NCBI GenBank assembly: GCA_019044685.2
Contig: JAGTXX020000011.1
Span: forward strand, 2,356,001-2,420,000
Source of the DNA: Nannochloris sp. 'desiccata'
Taxonomy: Eukaryota > Chlorophyta > Trebouxiophyceae > Chlorellales > Chlorellaceae
Direction: 5' to 3'
DNA: 64,000 nt
The position numbers were made by a program, and so were the translations under genes. Below, piece by piece: positions 54,482 to 64,000 of this stretch. How positions within the stretch are numbered: the stretch's first letter is position 1; each line of letters opens with the position of its first letter. The notes beneath the pieces are model-generated. The model made no database searches. It saw nothing but the letters and a program-made list of their open reading frames with translations, and was not told where the DNA came from.

Positions 54482-55124
54482 AATTAGGGTAACCCTAGGA
54501 AATTAATGATCTAAGGAAGAAGAACTGAGACCAGTGCGCTGCACAAAGCCAGATCGACGTTCTTTTATACAAAGAGAAGCTATAGATGATGCGAGTTTGT
54601 AGCTGGATGCTGATGAAAACCTCAAAAAATAGGGCTGAAGTTCTTGTAGAAATTTGTTTTTACTTTTTTTTTGACCTTGGATGTGGAAATTTGGCAGCGA
54701 AAACATTCACATTCCATTTGAATATTTATTATACTTAAGGTCCTTGCCCCAGCGGAACCATTGCTTCATTGTATATCGAACTTCAGCACTCATCATCCCA
54801 ACTGCAATCCCACTTGATTCACCTTGGTAAACGCAGCAACCATTGATAACACCCCTTAATATGGATCTCCTTACTAATTGAGATCAGGTGCTGGCACAGA
54901 TGCATCGAATTAATCTCACAATGGGGTTTTTACAGGAAATATCCGTCAGTGTCGCGACACCCAACAGCAACAACGAGGCCGTTTAGCTCCATGGCATAAA
55001 TTAAGTTCCCTATTTTATGGATTTTTGCTGAGATTGAAGTAATTCAACTGCATGAAGAAGGAGGGCGGATAAATTTTTACAGTTAAAAAGAGTAAAAAAT
55101 ATTCGAAAAATATTATGTTGTTTC
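54482..55124. other. Long intergenic region, ArgC 5' / RBM42 3'
   Basis: About 640 bases, longer than most same-strand spacers here. Several short plus- and minus-strand frames with intron-like borders (for example a gtaaac...tttttacag pair at 54826-54935) can be drawn, but more than one reading frame fits them, so none is convincing. Confidence 0.4.
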
Positions 55125-56148
55125 CTACTGATAGTACCCACCACCACCACCATTGGCACCACCATAATAATCCTGCTGCCCATATCCTTGCTGGTGTCCA
55201 TGTCCATAGCCCTGCTGTCCTTGCTGCTGATTCATCTGATGTCTCTTTGCCTCAGGCGGTGGTTGGTTTTTCACATTTACAGTCCTTTTCACCGTTCTCC
55301 CTTTCTTATCTGTAACTGTCCTATCATCTTTACTTCTTTTTAGCTGACACGGTCTACTTGCTATATACTGGTTATGCATTTCTTTCAGAACTTGAGCCCC
55401 GTGTTTACTATCTGCAAAGGAAACAAATCCAAATCCTCTACTCTGTTTGGTTTTGGGATTTCGAACGACACGAGCTTTGCTAAATGATTCATACTGGCTG
55501 AAGGCTTGAATGAGCATTGCGTCAGTGACTTCAGGTGCGAGATTGCCTACAAATATTCTGAAATCGTTTTCTGGCCATTCAGATAAGGTAGGATCTATCC
55601 ATCGTTCGCCTGCTGCTGTACGAACTAAGCCTACTTTCTTGCCTGGGGGAGCGGTGGGTGGAGGGGGGCGGGATGGCGGTGGTGGCGGTGCTGGTAGGGC
55701 AGCAGCTGGTCTTGTGTGTTTTGACTCTTCTGCTTCGTCTTCTAGGGTAGCTGGTTGTGGTGGGGCAGCGATCACGGGTTTTGAGGAAATGACAGCTGCT
55801 GGCCTTGAAATTGGCGGTGGTCGGGGTGGGGGTGGTAATGCTCCTGGTGCTCCTGCTGATGGAGGTGGGGCGGGAGGAGGTGGTAACATTCCCAACTTGC
55901 TGCTAGGTAGTTGTTCATGTTGTTGCTCTGTGGTTGGTTCTTCTTTGTCCTGAGCAGGAGCAGCAACACCGTCACCGTCGGTGCCATCTTCTTCAGCCTG
56001 AATTTATGGAAGATAATAAGATTTAAATTGTATATTACAATATGGAAAAATGCTATAATAAATTTCTATACGCGAAACATACCGTTTTCGCTACTTCGGC
56101 TTCTACAGTGGCGATCTCAGCATAAAATGCATCTAAATCGTCAGCCAT
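55125..56148 (-). CDS. RBM42: RBM42-like RNA-binding protein
   Basis: Exon 1 (56148-56083) and exon 2 (55997-55125) join in phase 0, giving 312 residues. The N-terminus (MADDLDAFYAEIATVEAEVA) is acidic and helical; a Pro/Ala-rich region follows. The conserved RBM42 block begins GLVRTAAGERWIDPTLSEWP and leads into an RRM (DFRIFVGNLAPEVTDAMLIQ, RGFGFVSFADSKHG), then a Lys-rich stretch. The C-terminus is Gln/Gly/Tyr-rich (QQGYGQQDYYGGANGGGGGY), a prion-like tail. RBM42 family members bind RNA and join splicing or stress-granule particles. Confidence 0.93.
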
Positions 56149-56351
56149 TTTTAAATGTGTGCTCTAGCGCTCTAGTAAGTTAAAGATCTAGATGCAACAA
56201 ATTCAATAATCCATTAATTATCCAGACATTTTAATGTTGATGTTGAAATAATTTGATTTTTAAGCGCACGAAAATAGAAAGCAAGCTCGCCTGGGCTACA
56301 TAGAACCCCAATCGCCTTGTTTTCAAATGATTTGAACTCAAAGTAGTCAAA

Positions 56352-57593
56352 ATGGGTAGAAAAGGAGGCGGCCGCGCAGGCTTTATGAAGGCTAACCGTA
56401 AAGGGGGTCCTGCATCTGATGAAGAAGAAGAGGTCGCTCCCCAGCAAGCTGCTAAAGCTCAAACTCAAGAAGCAGCCAAGCCTACAGAAGCATCAGCTAC
56501 CGCTAAATCTGAAGCCCCAGCAGCGCCGGCGATTAGCAAAAAAGCAGCTGCGTTTTTAGTCGGTTCTGGCGATGGCAGCAGCGACGACAGTGATGGTGAT
56601 GAAGTTCAGGACCGTTCAGCCAGCGGAGAAACACGTGGGCAGATGGTTCAACGACACAAGCGTGAAGTTAAAATTGTCAAGGAACAGGTTAAACGACTCG
56701 GAAAGAAGGGCAAAGATGAAGCAGCTAAGCTTGAATCAGAAATGAAAACCCGCCACGCTGCTGAACTTGCTTCTCTTGCTCCTGCTGGCGGTTCCTCAGG
56801 CGGCGCAGAAGCTATAGCTCTCGCAGACTCTCTCTACGCTGCCACGCTCAACGTTGGAGGAGACGATGCTGCCCCTAAGAAGGAAACGAAACTCACTAAA
56901 GCACAGCAACGTCGGGAAAAACAAGCACAAAAGGATGCAGAACGGGAAGCACGCATCGCAGCTGAGAACGCGGAGCTTGGTGAAACTGAGCGTATGGTTG
57001 AAGAAAAGGCATTAAAGAAAGTATTAGCTCCATTAGGACTCGGTGTCAAAGACATTCCACCAGATGGCCACTGCTTATATCGCTCTTTAGAAGATCAATT
57101 AAACAGATTACCAGAAAACGGGGCAACGACTGTTCTTACAGCTGCTGGGTGTGAAGATGAGTTATCATTCATGTCATTAAGGCAAATTGCAGCAGAATAT
57201 ATGCGTAAAAATGCAGAGCACTTCAAACATTTTATTGGTGACGGTGATCTCACAACAACAGAAAACGGTGATGCTAGCACTGGTGATGCTGACACAGCGT
57301 TTGAGATGTATTGCAATGAAGTAGAAAATACAGCTGCATGGGGCGGTCATGTAGAGATTGAAGCTCTTTCTCGTGCATTGAAATCACATATTCAAGTATT
57401 TAGTGCTGGTATGGCAGCGGTGGATGTAGGACAAGAATTTAAAGAACAAGGTGGACCGACGTTGCAGTTGTGTTACTTACGGCATGCGTATGGGTTAGGC
57501 GAGCATTATAATAGTGTGAAGCATCGACCGAAAAAGGTGACGTTTGAAGGGGACAGCAGCAGTAGTGAAGAAGAAGAAGAAGAAGAGGAATAG
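56352..57593 (+). CDS. OTU deubiquitinase, OTUD6-like
   Basis: A 413-residue single-exon gene. The N-terminal half is charged and helical with a coiled coil (GQMVQRHKREVKIVKEQVKR, TKAQQRREKQAQKDAEREAR) as in OTUD6A/B. The OTU domain starts near residue 230: the catalytic loop is IPPDGHCLYRSLEDQL (Asp and Cys), and the catalytic His is in LGEHYNSV near residue 385. WGGHVEIEALSRALKSHIQV is also conserved. It ends in a Glu run. OTUD6 enzymes remove ubiquitin and affect protein synthesis. A TGTAA at 57666-57670, about 70 bases past the stop, fits an algal polyadenylation signal. Confidence 0.94.
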   Translation: MGRKGGGRAGFMKANRKGGPASDEEEEVAPQQAAKAQTQEAAKPTEASATAKSEAPAAPAISKKAAAFLVGSGDGSSDDSDGDEVQDRSASGETRGQMVQRHKREVKIVKEQVKRLGKKGKDEAAKLESEMKTRHAAELASLAPAGGSSGGAEAIALADSLYAATLNVGGDDAAPKKETKLTKAQQRREKQAQKDAEREARIAAENAELGETERMVEEKALKKVLAPLGLGVKDIPPDGHCLYRSLEDQLNRLPENGATTVLTAAGCEDELSFMSLRQIAAEYMRKNAEHFKHFIGDGDLTTTENGDASTGDADTAFEMYCNEVENTAAWGGHVEIEALSRALKSHIQVFSAGMAAVDVGQEFKEQGGPTLQLCYLRHAYGLGEHYNSVKHRPKKVTFEGDSSSSEEEEEEEE

Positions 57594-58196
57594 ATTGGTG
57601 ACGTGACGGAATTATATAGTTTGGAGGTTACTTAGATTTTCGCAAGGAAGCTCCCGTTTTTTTGTTGTAAAACGTCTTTCATCGTCAATTTATCATCAAG
57701 CTAGTTAGTTAGCATTAATGACCTACATAACAATGCTGTTTGTTTGAAATTTAAAGGAAACAGCCATTTATAGGCAGCCTCCGTGCAGGTACACTTTTTA
57801 GATGTACTTCACCTTTTTAGATGCATATTATTCTCACTCTATCGGGCCATGCCACATTTTATTCCTGTAAAATAGCTCAAATTGGTTATTTGTCAGTGTG
57901 CAAGGAGCCAGAGAGACCAAAGTGGCCTAGCAAATTTCAAAAGGTAAATTGAAAAGAGCTGCAACTGCTGTTCAAGTGTTATTCATTCAGTATCCAGGGG
58001 TCCTTCCTCCGGCACAAACAGTATTGATCATTATTCTTGTATCGCGATCTATGTTCAACCACTGGTTTCTACACTCGTTGCTTGGGATTGATTTTTGATT
58101 GGTCTGCCTGTTTAAATATTGCACTGCACAACCATCTATTTCCAGCTGACGTATTCCTCGACTTCCCCTCTCTTCATAACAGGCTCGCTTCAGGGC
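57594..58196. other. Intergenic region, OTUD6 3' / small protein 5'
   Basis: About 600 bases. It may contain a 5'-UTR intron for the next gene, since acceptor-like cag sites lie at 58141-58146 and 58180-58183. A short direct repeat of ttttagatg(t/c)a lies at 57797-57827. No protein-coding exon is convincing. Confidence 0.4.
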
Positions 58197-58650
58197 ATGT
58201 GCTTACTGCTACCTTGTGCTGGAGCTGCTACTTGGGGTGGCTGGAAAATCCAAAAGTCGCTTGACAAGGCCTTCTTCTCTTCCAGCACGAGTGCACAACC
58301 CAGAGAACCGACTGAAAGCGTGATAGTTACTGAAGCGAAACTTGCATTTAAAGTAAGCTATTAGGATTAGAATATATACATTGTCTGAGAGAGCGTGCTA
58401 GGAGAATAAATAAATAGTTTAAAAAAAACAATTGTTCTCACGCCTTTAAATTCTTGATATCTCATTTTCTCTTCAGCTCGCAAGCTTCAAACCCAGTTCC
58501 TCTGGAGCCGGTGCGTCTACTTCCACAACTGCCCCACCTACCCAAGGCCCTCCTGCCCGTACTACCAGCAAAAAGAAAGTAAGCAAGAAAGAAGAAGCAA
58601 GTAAAGCCCGTCTTCAAGAACTGATCAGTCAGTACGCCCCCAAAAAGTAA
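58197..58650 (+). CDS. 109-residue basic-tailed protein directly upstream of DDT gene
   Basis: Two exons (58197-58352, 58477-58650) join in phase 0. The N-terminus is short and hydrophobic (MCLLLPCAGAATWGGWKIQK), then a polar region and a Lys-rich end (TTSKKKVSKKEEASKARLQE, then LISQYAPKK). I recognise no family. The upstream start is not certain: the frame stays open further 5', so an earlier exon is possible. The stop is just 44 bases before the start of the DDT-domain gene on the same strand, and that spacer contains a perfect hairpin, so both may be read from one transcript. Confidence 0.6.
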
Positions 58651-58654
58651 ATAG

Positions 58655-58672
58655 TACTTCTAAATAGAAGTA
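58655..58672 (+). promoter_or_regulatory. Perfect 7-bp hairpin in 44-nt inter-ORF spacer
   Basis: The arms TACTTCT and AGAAGTA flank an AAAT loop. It fills much of the space between the stop of the 109-residue ORF and the DDT-gene start. It could affect termination, cleavage or reinitiation; A/T-rich chance is possible. Confidence 0.5.
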
Positions 58673-58694
58673 TCGAATAGTAAATACTTAGAAC

Positions 58695-61442
58695 ATGACT
58701 GTTACTAATGAGATGGACGGTATAGAACCATTATTGGCAATGGATGGGGTAATAGAAAAACAAGAACAACAACAAGATGGCAGCGGTATGAAAGAATCAC
58801 CTTCCGCTGGTCCTAGTCAAGGGGATATAAAATTGCGTAGAAATCAAGATATTGAAGAGAACGTTGAAGATACAGAAGTTGATGATGTCGAGGACAATGA
58901 TGAAAACGACAAAGAAGAAGAAAAAGAAGAGGAAGAGGAAGAGGTTGTAATTGCCGCTTACGCCTCTCCTGCAAATGTAGTCCTCCAGCGAGACTCCCTA
59001 ACCGCTGAAGATATCGAAGCAGAAATAGAATCTCTTCATGGCATGTGGGAAATGGCCTCTATCTTAGATTTCTTCCACTTATTTAGAAAGCAGCTCAGAC
59101 TCACCCGACACTTTGCCGCCAATGAGCTGGAAAGAGTTTTGGTTACGAGTCCTGGTGATACTGGTCTCTTGGCCGATATACACATCGATTTAATGCGTGG
59201 AATCTCCCCTAAAAACGAAATTTCCACTACCAATTGGCAAATCCATCTAGCAAATAAAATTAAGTTCCATTGGCGGAATCTAAATGACGGGACACCATGC
59301 CCTTTCAAACCAGAAAAGTACTTGGAAGCGATTTCTTACGCCGAGTTACCTGCTGCGTACCGTGTCCGTGCTTTACATTTCCTCTGCTGCATTCGATTAG
59401 ATCGAGAGGATATTGGTTTACGTATGTTTGAAGCAGAGCGACCGAAAACTGAATCAGAAGTGGCAGAGATAGAGGCAGCTCAAGAAGCGGCACGCCTTCG
59501 TGCATCACGTAGCACCCGTAGCTCACGTATTACTATCGAAGATAACATAGAAACCGAGTTGTTGGATACTTTAGATACCTTTCGAAGAGAGCCAACAGGG
59601 GTTGATTCTTCTGGAGCTGCGTATTATTATTTTGAACATGTGGAGACGACTGGCTTTCGAGTGTATAAAGAAATAGTAATGGCCCCCAGTAAAAAGTCAT
59701 CTCTTAAAGATAATAATAATAGTGATAATGATGATGAAGATGATTTATCGCCTGAAGATTTGGAGAGAGAAGCTGCTGAGCGTGCTGCGGCTGAATCAAA
59801 AATGGGTCGCAAACGACGAGAACGGGCCCTGAAAAAAATGCCGCTCGTAAAATCTAAATACGCTTTAAGGGATCACCCAAAACCGAAACCTTGGAAACTT
59901 ATAGTTACCACTGTAGAGGAGCTAATAGCACTAGGCGAAGCGCTTGCCTTTGGAGAAGCTAGCCTAGAGGCTGATAAAACCCTGGGTCAATTATTTTTAG
60001 AAGAGTTTGTACCACAGCTTCAAGAAAAGGCAGAAGCTGAAGAAAAGAAAAGACGTGCTGCTGAGCGTGTTCGTTCTCGATTAGGCGTTGGAGGTGAAGG
60101 CGGCCAAGGTGGTGGTAGTGGAGATGCTTACTATGGACGTGACTCGAATGGAGGAGGAGGTATGAATGCAGCTGGCGGAGGAGATGGGGTTGAAGGGCAT
60201 GGTGGCGGCATCGGTTATGGTGCCAATGGTCGTAGTCGCCGCGCACGTACCCAAGTCAACTACGCATTCAATGAATACGATACCTTGGTTAAATCTGCTA
60301 TACGTCGTAGCCAAAAAGGCGGCAGAGACGACAGCCCCTCTGGCTGGGACGATCAAGATGGTGGCGGTAGTGGCGGCAGAAGGAGTCGGCGTGGTGGGTC
60401 ACCTGTCATCTTAACTGGAGAAGAAGCAGCGATGTTGGGATTACGGAGAGGGAGATCACATACTACTGGTGTTGATTCAGGGACTGATTTAAATGAGAGA
60501 GCATTACGGCAACAACGAGCGGAAAGGAATAATAGTGGAGGTATGTATCGAAGTGATACTGATGCTTCGCTGCTCGATGCTGGTGGTATTCCTGGTGCGA
60601 CGCGTGGTGGGAGTTATGAAACACAGAGTAGTGGAGGTGGTGGGGGAGGTCGTCGTGGGAGCGGTGGTGGTAGATCTCGATTAGCACCGAAATACGCTCG
60701 AGATTATGTTACAGATGGTGGAGGTACTGAAGATAGTGATGGGCCACTGTATGTTGCTCGTCCTTCAAAGAAAAGGGGACGACCTTCAAAGACCACCTCC
60801 GTTGCTGCTGCTGCTGCTAGTGGTGGTGGTGTTGGTGGCGTAGCTGTACAGAATCGCAGTGCTGCTGTTGAAGGTATACTGGCGCAAGAACAGAAACATG
60901 ATGCAGAGATCATGAATCATGTCGCTGCAGCTGAACAGCAACAAAATTTACAGCAGCAGCAGCAAGCGCAGGCTATGTTGGCACAACGCCAACAAGTACT
61001 CCAAAGAATACAGCATATTCAAATGCTACAAGCTCAGGGTTTACCTATTCCGCCTGACCAGCTTCAGTTTTTAAGCATGCTTGGTCAGTATCAACAGCAA
61101 CGTCAACAGCACCAGCTTTCGCAGCAAGGTGTCTATAACGCTGCTGCTGCTGCCCCTGCCCCTACTCCCGGAGGTGGTGTGTACTCTGGTTCATTGATTA
61201 ATCAATCATTTGCTGGAATACCTATACAGCAACCACAGCAGCAGCAAGTAGCCCCTCTCATGGGTACGAGCACTGCGAATGGAGTCATGATACCTATACC
61301 TGGTGCTCCTGCTGCCCCTGCTGCACCATTGATGATGCCTCAAGGGTATCAAGGACAAGCAACTCAAGTTGTAAGACCAGCACAGCAGCCCACATATTTC
61401 AACCAAAATGTAGAAGCTGCCGTCGTTCCTGCGCCGGCTGCT

Positions 61443-61478
<36 letters not shown>

Positions 61479-61562
61479 GCAGGGGATGCTTCGCTGGCTC
61501 AGTGGGGTGGCAGTAAAAAGAGGACCCAGCCTACCTCTAGACGAGTGCCACCTCCGCCGTAG
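58695..61562 (+). CDS. DDT-domain chromatin-remodelling protein
   Basis: A 955-residue single-exon gene. After an acidic start, residues about 112-185 form a DDT domain (MWEMASILDFFHLFRKQLRL, LADIHIDLMRGI), followed by a WHIM1-like stretch (YLEAISYAELPAAYRVRALH) and a conserved tyrosine-rich strand (GAAYYYFEHVETTGFRVYKE). DDT/WHIM proteins pair with ISWI ATPases; the layout resembles plant DDR-type partners. The second half is disordered, Gly- and Gln-rich, with an AT-hook-like KKRGRPSK near residue 695, and a (CAG)n-coded Gln run at the end. The start is 44 bases from the preceding small ORF. A TGTAA at 61735-61739 may be its polyadenylation signal. Confidence 0.9.
61446..61475. repeat. (CAG)n triplet repeat coding for poly-Gln
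   Basis: A nearly pure CAG run gives about 12 glutamines close to the C-terminus of the DDT protein. It is likely to be length-variable. Confidence 0.85.
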
Positions 61563-61603
61563 AAACTGTTTTATCAACTGATGTGATTAGGGTTTTGTTG
61601 TGT

Positions 61604-61704
61604 TGCTTTTTGTTTTACTTCGTATACTTTTTCGCTTATCATACAGAATGAGCTTCTCTAGGAGAAAACACTTACTGCTTTTTGTTTTACTTCGTATACT
61701 TTTT
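61604..61704. repeat. 29-bp exact direct repeat, two copies
   Basis: Identical 29-base copies at 61604-61632 and 61676-61704 (core tttacttcgtatac flanked by T runs) are spaced 72 bases apart in the convergent spacer between the DDT and PPCS genes. Confidence 0.9.
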
Positions 61705-61782
61705 ACATATCCATGCCGCCGAATAAAAAAAAGTTGTAATAAATAATTTGACCAAATAGATACTAGGAGGTATCTTGTTATA

Positions 61783-62835
61783 TTATTCTTTCATGTGGCG
61801 TGTATGCGCTGCTATGACATGTGCTACAAGCACATTCTCTATTACTGGATCATTTTGAGGTCTATTGACAATTTCCACCCGTGCTCCCTCTACTGCGTCT
61901 TTTCCTGCTTCTCCTGATGCATTTTCCATTGATTTCTCCAAACGACTATCTTCTTCTTGAGGAGGTGTTACTAAATAAACGACATCTTTCCTTGTATGTA
62001 ATTCATTTGCTACCACCATATGCACTCCATACTCGGTAATTGCCTTTTTTGCCTTTTCTATCAACAGCCTTTGATCGGTTTCCAACTTGAAAGAAACCAC
62101 CATCGCCTGTGGTGCCCAGTCATTTTTCAAAGTGCCGAGTGCTTTAGGGACGCGTTCAAGAGTCAGATGCAGCGCCCCACCTGAAGACTGGATCTTGTGT
62201 TCTGCCAAATCACGCCACGGAACGAAGAAATCAGAGACGGCAGCTGCTAAGTAAAATATAATACAAGGTCCGAGAGGTGCTAGGGCGGTTGATATTGCCT
62301 CTAAATATTTTAAATATTCGAATAAAGTGGTAAACTGGATCTGTAAAAAGGTGCCTTCTTGGACAACTTGTGTCGCTCTACGTGCCGCTTGCGCTAATTC
62401 AGCATGGCTGTCAACTGCAACACATACAGAGCCGTCTGCTTCTAGCTTAAAAACATCCGCGAGAGAGGAGACGCCAAGACTTTCTTGAAAATCAACTACA
62501 AAGGGCTGTGCAGATCCTGCTCTGCTTAAGAAGATGACAGCGTACCCAGCAGCGAGAAAGGCTTCTGCAGAGAAAGCTCCGCGGTTGCCTCGACTGAAAT
62601 TGTCTATAAAACGGACACAGTTCCTTTCTAGAGGGATTGTCGTCCCCCCGCTGGCAAGTAAAACTATTGGACGTTTAGGACGACCCGATGCGTCTAGATG
62701 GTGTGCAAGGAATGCATCTAATTGTTTCTTTATCTCGGGTAATCGAGGAGCAGGTGCTTCTTCTAGAAACGATTGTATTGTCCACTCTTGCTGGGAATCT
62801 GAAGGATTATTATTTAAAATGGGGTGATCAGTCAT
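61783..62835 (-). CDS. PPCS: Phosphopantothenate-cysteine ligase
   Basis: PPCS joins 4'-phosphopantothenate with cysteine in coenzyme A synthesis. The single-exon gene encodes 350 residues. The eukaryotic-type signature is clear: [40 protein letters not shown], the segment [50 protein letters not shown] and [17 protein letters not shown]. The C-terminal tail (about 50 residues) is extended and polar. It acts alone, as in other eukaryotes, without the CoaC decarboxylase fused. Confidence 0.95.
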   Translation of the reverse strand: MTDHPILNNNPSDSQQEWTIQSFLEEAPAPRLPEIKKQLDAFLAHHLDASGRPKRPIVLLASGGTTIPLERNCVRFIDNFSRGNRGAFSAEAFLAAGYAVIFLSRAGSAQPFVVDFQESLGVSSLADVFKLEADGSVCVAVDSHAELAQAARRATQVVQEGTFLQIQFTTLFEYLKYLEAISTALAPLGPCIIFYLAAAVSDFFVPWRDLAEHKIQSSGGALHLTLERVPKALGTLKNDWAPQAMVVSFKLETDQRLLIEKAKKAITEYGVHMVVANELHTRKDVVYLVTPPQEEDSRLEKSMENASGEAGKDAVEGARVEIVNRPQNDPVIENVLVAHVIAAHTRHMKE

Positions 62836-63156
62836 CCTGAACGGCTTACCGTGATGCAGGTGTTATTCGGCAGTAAGTAATAGTAATATCAACTGCCAGG
62901 ATATCAACTCAGATCTAGCAAAAATACGGGCTTTGCATTTATGGAGGAAGAGAAAGGAAGGAAGGAGGTGGAGAGCACCAGACTGTTGAAAGAATGAGAA
63001 GCCTTTGGACAGCCTTCCAGCTACTGTATTAATTACAGTTCAGTATTGGGTAGCTTAGTTGCAGCACTGCGATGTCTTACATGGCTGCGAGCTCTTACAA
63101 ATAAGGGATCAAATGCACTAAATTTCAAAATTTATGTTGCTGAAATTATAAAAATT
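62836..63156. promoter_or_regulatory. Divergent intergenic region, PPCS / partial gene
   Basis: About 320 bases with both promoters. A 5-codon upstream ORF (63134-63151) ends 5 bases before the start of the plus-strand gene and might reduce its translation. Confidence 0.45.
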
Positions 63157-64000
63157 ATGACAAAGGCTGCTTGTCCAATGGTTTCAAACGCTTCGGTAGT
63201 GACCATACCATTTGTTCCAAGGCAGGTGTTATTTAAAAATACTTTTAGAGTAAGCCAAGCCTTCATTAGCAAACTACCAAACCAGCAATTGCAACAAATT
63301 CAAACTCTAGTATGCAACAGCACAAGCAACGACGCATCGGATCAGCAGACCGAACCGTTTTCAGCTTTGAGCGCCTCTGGATCTGCTCAACCAGAAGAAA
63401 CAACTGCCCCCCAAGCCCCTCAAGTTGCTTCTCAAATCTCGGCAGCACTTCTCCGCAAATCAGCGGCAGCAGCAGATGCCATTGAAGCCCTCGACATACT
63501 GGCTGAAGAACTCGATGGACCCCTCACAAATATCCATTGCCGTGCACTCATGGCTGCTGCGTTGGATAGAGATAACCCAGATCTTGCTCAATCAATTTTT
63601 AAGGCAATGACATCCTCTGCCGCTGGAACTGCCAGTACTGGTAGCTCAACTTTATTATCCTCTATGGACTCTGCTGCTGGATCTTCGTCTTCTATCAATA
63701 ACAATGGAAGCTCAAATTCTTTACTATCAACGACTCTCTCATGGCCTCCCGCTACCACAGAAACAGCCTCTGCTTTAGTTATTGGTCTTTGCCGTTCTCT
63801 TCGCACAAGAGAAGCTGTGTCGGTTATTAGCAGCGTTCGCAGCCGAGGTTTACCCACCACAGAAGACGTACAATTTGGCTATGTAGTAGAATGTCCATTG
63901 AATGCGGTAGGGAAGCCACTAGCGATCATGCAACCGCAAGAAGGAATTAGGAATGTTGTGGATTCTTTTTCGAAATACGAGTATGAGTTATTTTCTGGCA
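63157..64000 (+). CDS. Plastid-type PPR-like protein, partial at right edge
   Basis: An ATG at 63157 opens a frame that stays open to the window end (281 codons seen), so the C-terminus is missing. The first about 60 residues are Ser/Thr/Asn-rich and low in acid, like an organelle presequence. A helical region follows (SAAAADAIEALDILAEELDG, then NPDLAQSIFKAMTS), with an Asn/Ser-rich linker. The last visible part, ALVIGLCRSLRTREAVSVIS then QFGYVVECPLNAVGKPLAIM, resembles helix-pair repeats leading into a domain known to me from plant plastid proteins, but this is from memory. I call it PPR-like with low confidence in the function. Confidence 0.6.
   Translation, partial: MTKAACPMVSNASVVTIPFVPRQVLFKNTFRVSQAFISKLPNQQLQQIQTLVCNSTSNDASDQQTEPFSALSASGSAQPEETTAPQAPQVASQISAALLRKSAAAADAIEALDILAEELDGPLTNIHCRALMAAALDRDNPDLAQSIFKAMTSSAAGTASTGSSTLLSSMDSAAGSSSSINNNGSSNSLLSTTLSWPPATTETASALVIGLCRSLRTREAVSVISSVRSRGLPTTEDVQFGYVVECPLNAVGKPLAIMQPQEGIRNVVDSFSKYEYELFSG

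Noticed and set aside
54482..55074. A spliced plus-strand small gene, and a minus-strand one, between ArgC and RBM42
   Set aside because: Several incompatible reading frames fit the same intron-like borders, no start or family match was convincing, and one minus-strand version failed on careful frame checking.

Overview
This window is nuclear DNA from a eukaryote, most likely a small unicellular green alga (Chlorophyta; a compact-genome trebouxiophyte such as a Picochlorum-like species is my best guess, but the sequence does not prove it). The reasons are: GT-AG spliceosomal introns; about 37 genes in 64 kb; plant-type proteins (a Gln-ligand phytocyanin joined to a SURNod19-like domain, mTERF, a bipartite thylakoid-lumen precursor, a plastid-type ArgC precursor); the standard genetic code; and moderate GC. 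No prokaryotic operons, tRNAs, rRNAs, CRISPR arrays or transposons were seen. Several open frames begin at TTG, CTG or GTG only because the true 5' exon is spliced on; starts and exons given here were rebuilt by hand from splice sites, intron phase and family alignment from memory.

Layout. 0-16 kb: mitochondrial ACP, a TM9/nonaspanin, a bacterial-type MscL with a zinc ribbon, a mitochondrial-type uL24, an FG/acidic/histone-H1-like protein, a small disordered protein, a double-AAA ATPase, a lumenal protein, RRP36, UFD1 and ERH. 16-31 kb: an AlkB-like alkane monooxygenase, calnexin, a phytocyanin-SURNod19 fusion, a giant mTERF fusion, a 58-residue ORF lying just upstream of RAD23, and a tail-anchored gamma-glutamylcyclotransferase-like protein. 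31-45 kb: adenosine kinase, an HNH-like zinc protein, a minimal PIG-Q, a MAP kinase with a Pro-Glu-Tyr activation loop, cytosolic RPL26, an ABC1K kinase, a methyltransferase and a G3BP-like stress-granule protein. 45-64 kb: a zinc-finger protein, a SAP protein, GCN5, an inositol polyphosphate kinase with a huge insert, ArgC, RBM42, OTUD6, a small protein immediately upstream of a DDT-domain chromatin protein, phosphopantothenate-cysteine ligase, and a partial plastid-type protein running off the right edge.

Most genes are housekeeping genes in alternating orientation, so neighbours do not form pathways. Two same-strand pairs are different: 28845-30377 and 58197-61562 each have a short ORF 44-73 nt upstream of a long one, with almost no room for a terminator and promoter, and look like candidate bicistronic loci. 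Introns are strongly 5'-biased: about 22 genes have introns, and the first coding exon is usually 15-190 nt. The points most worth follow-up are the bicistronic candidates (one with a perfect hairpin in the spacer), the mTERF protein with a duplicated A-B-A-B tail, the FG/acidic/H1-like protein, the PEY MAP kinase, the phytocyanin-SURNod19 fusion and the AlkB homologue.
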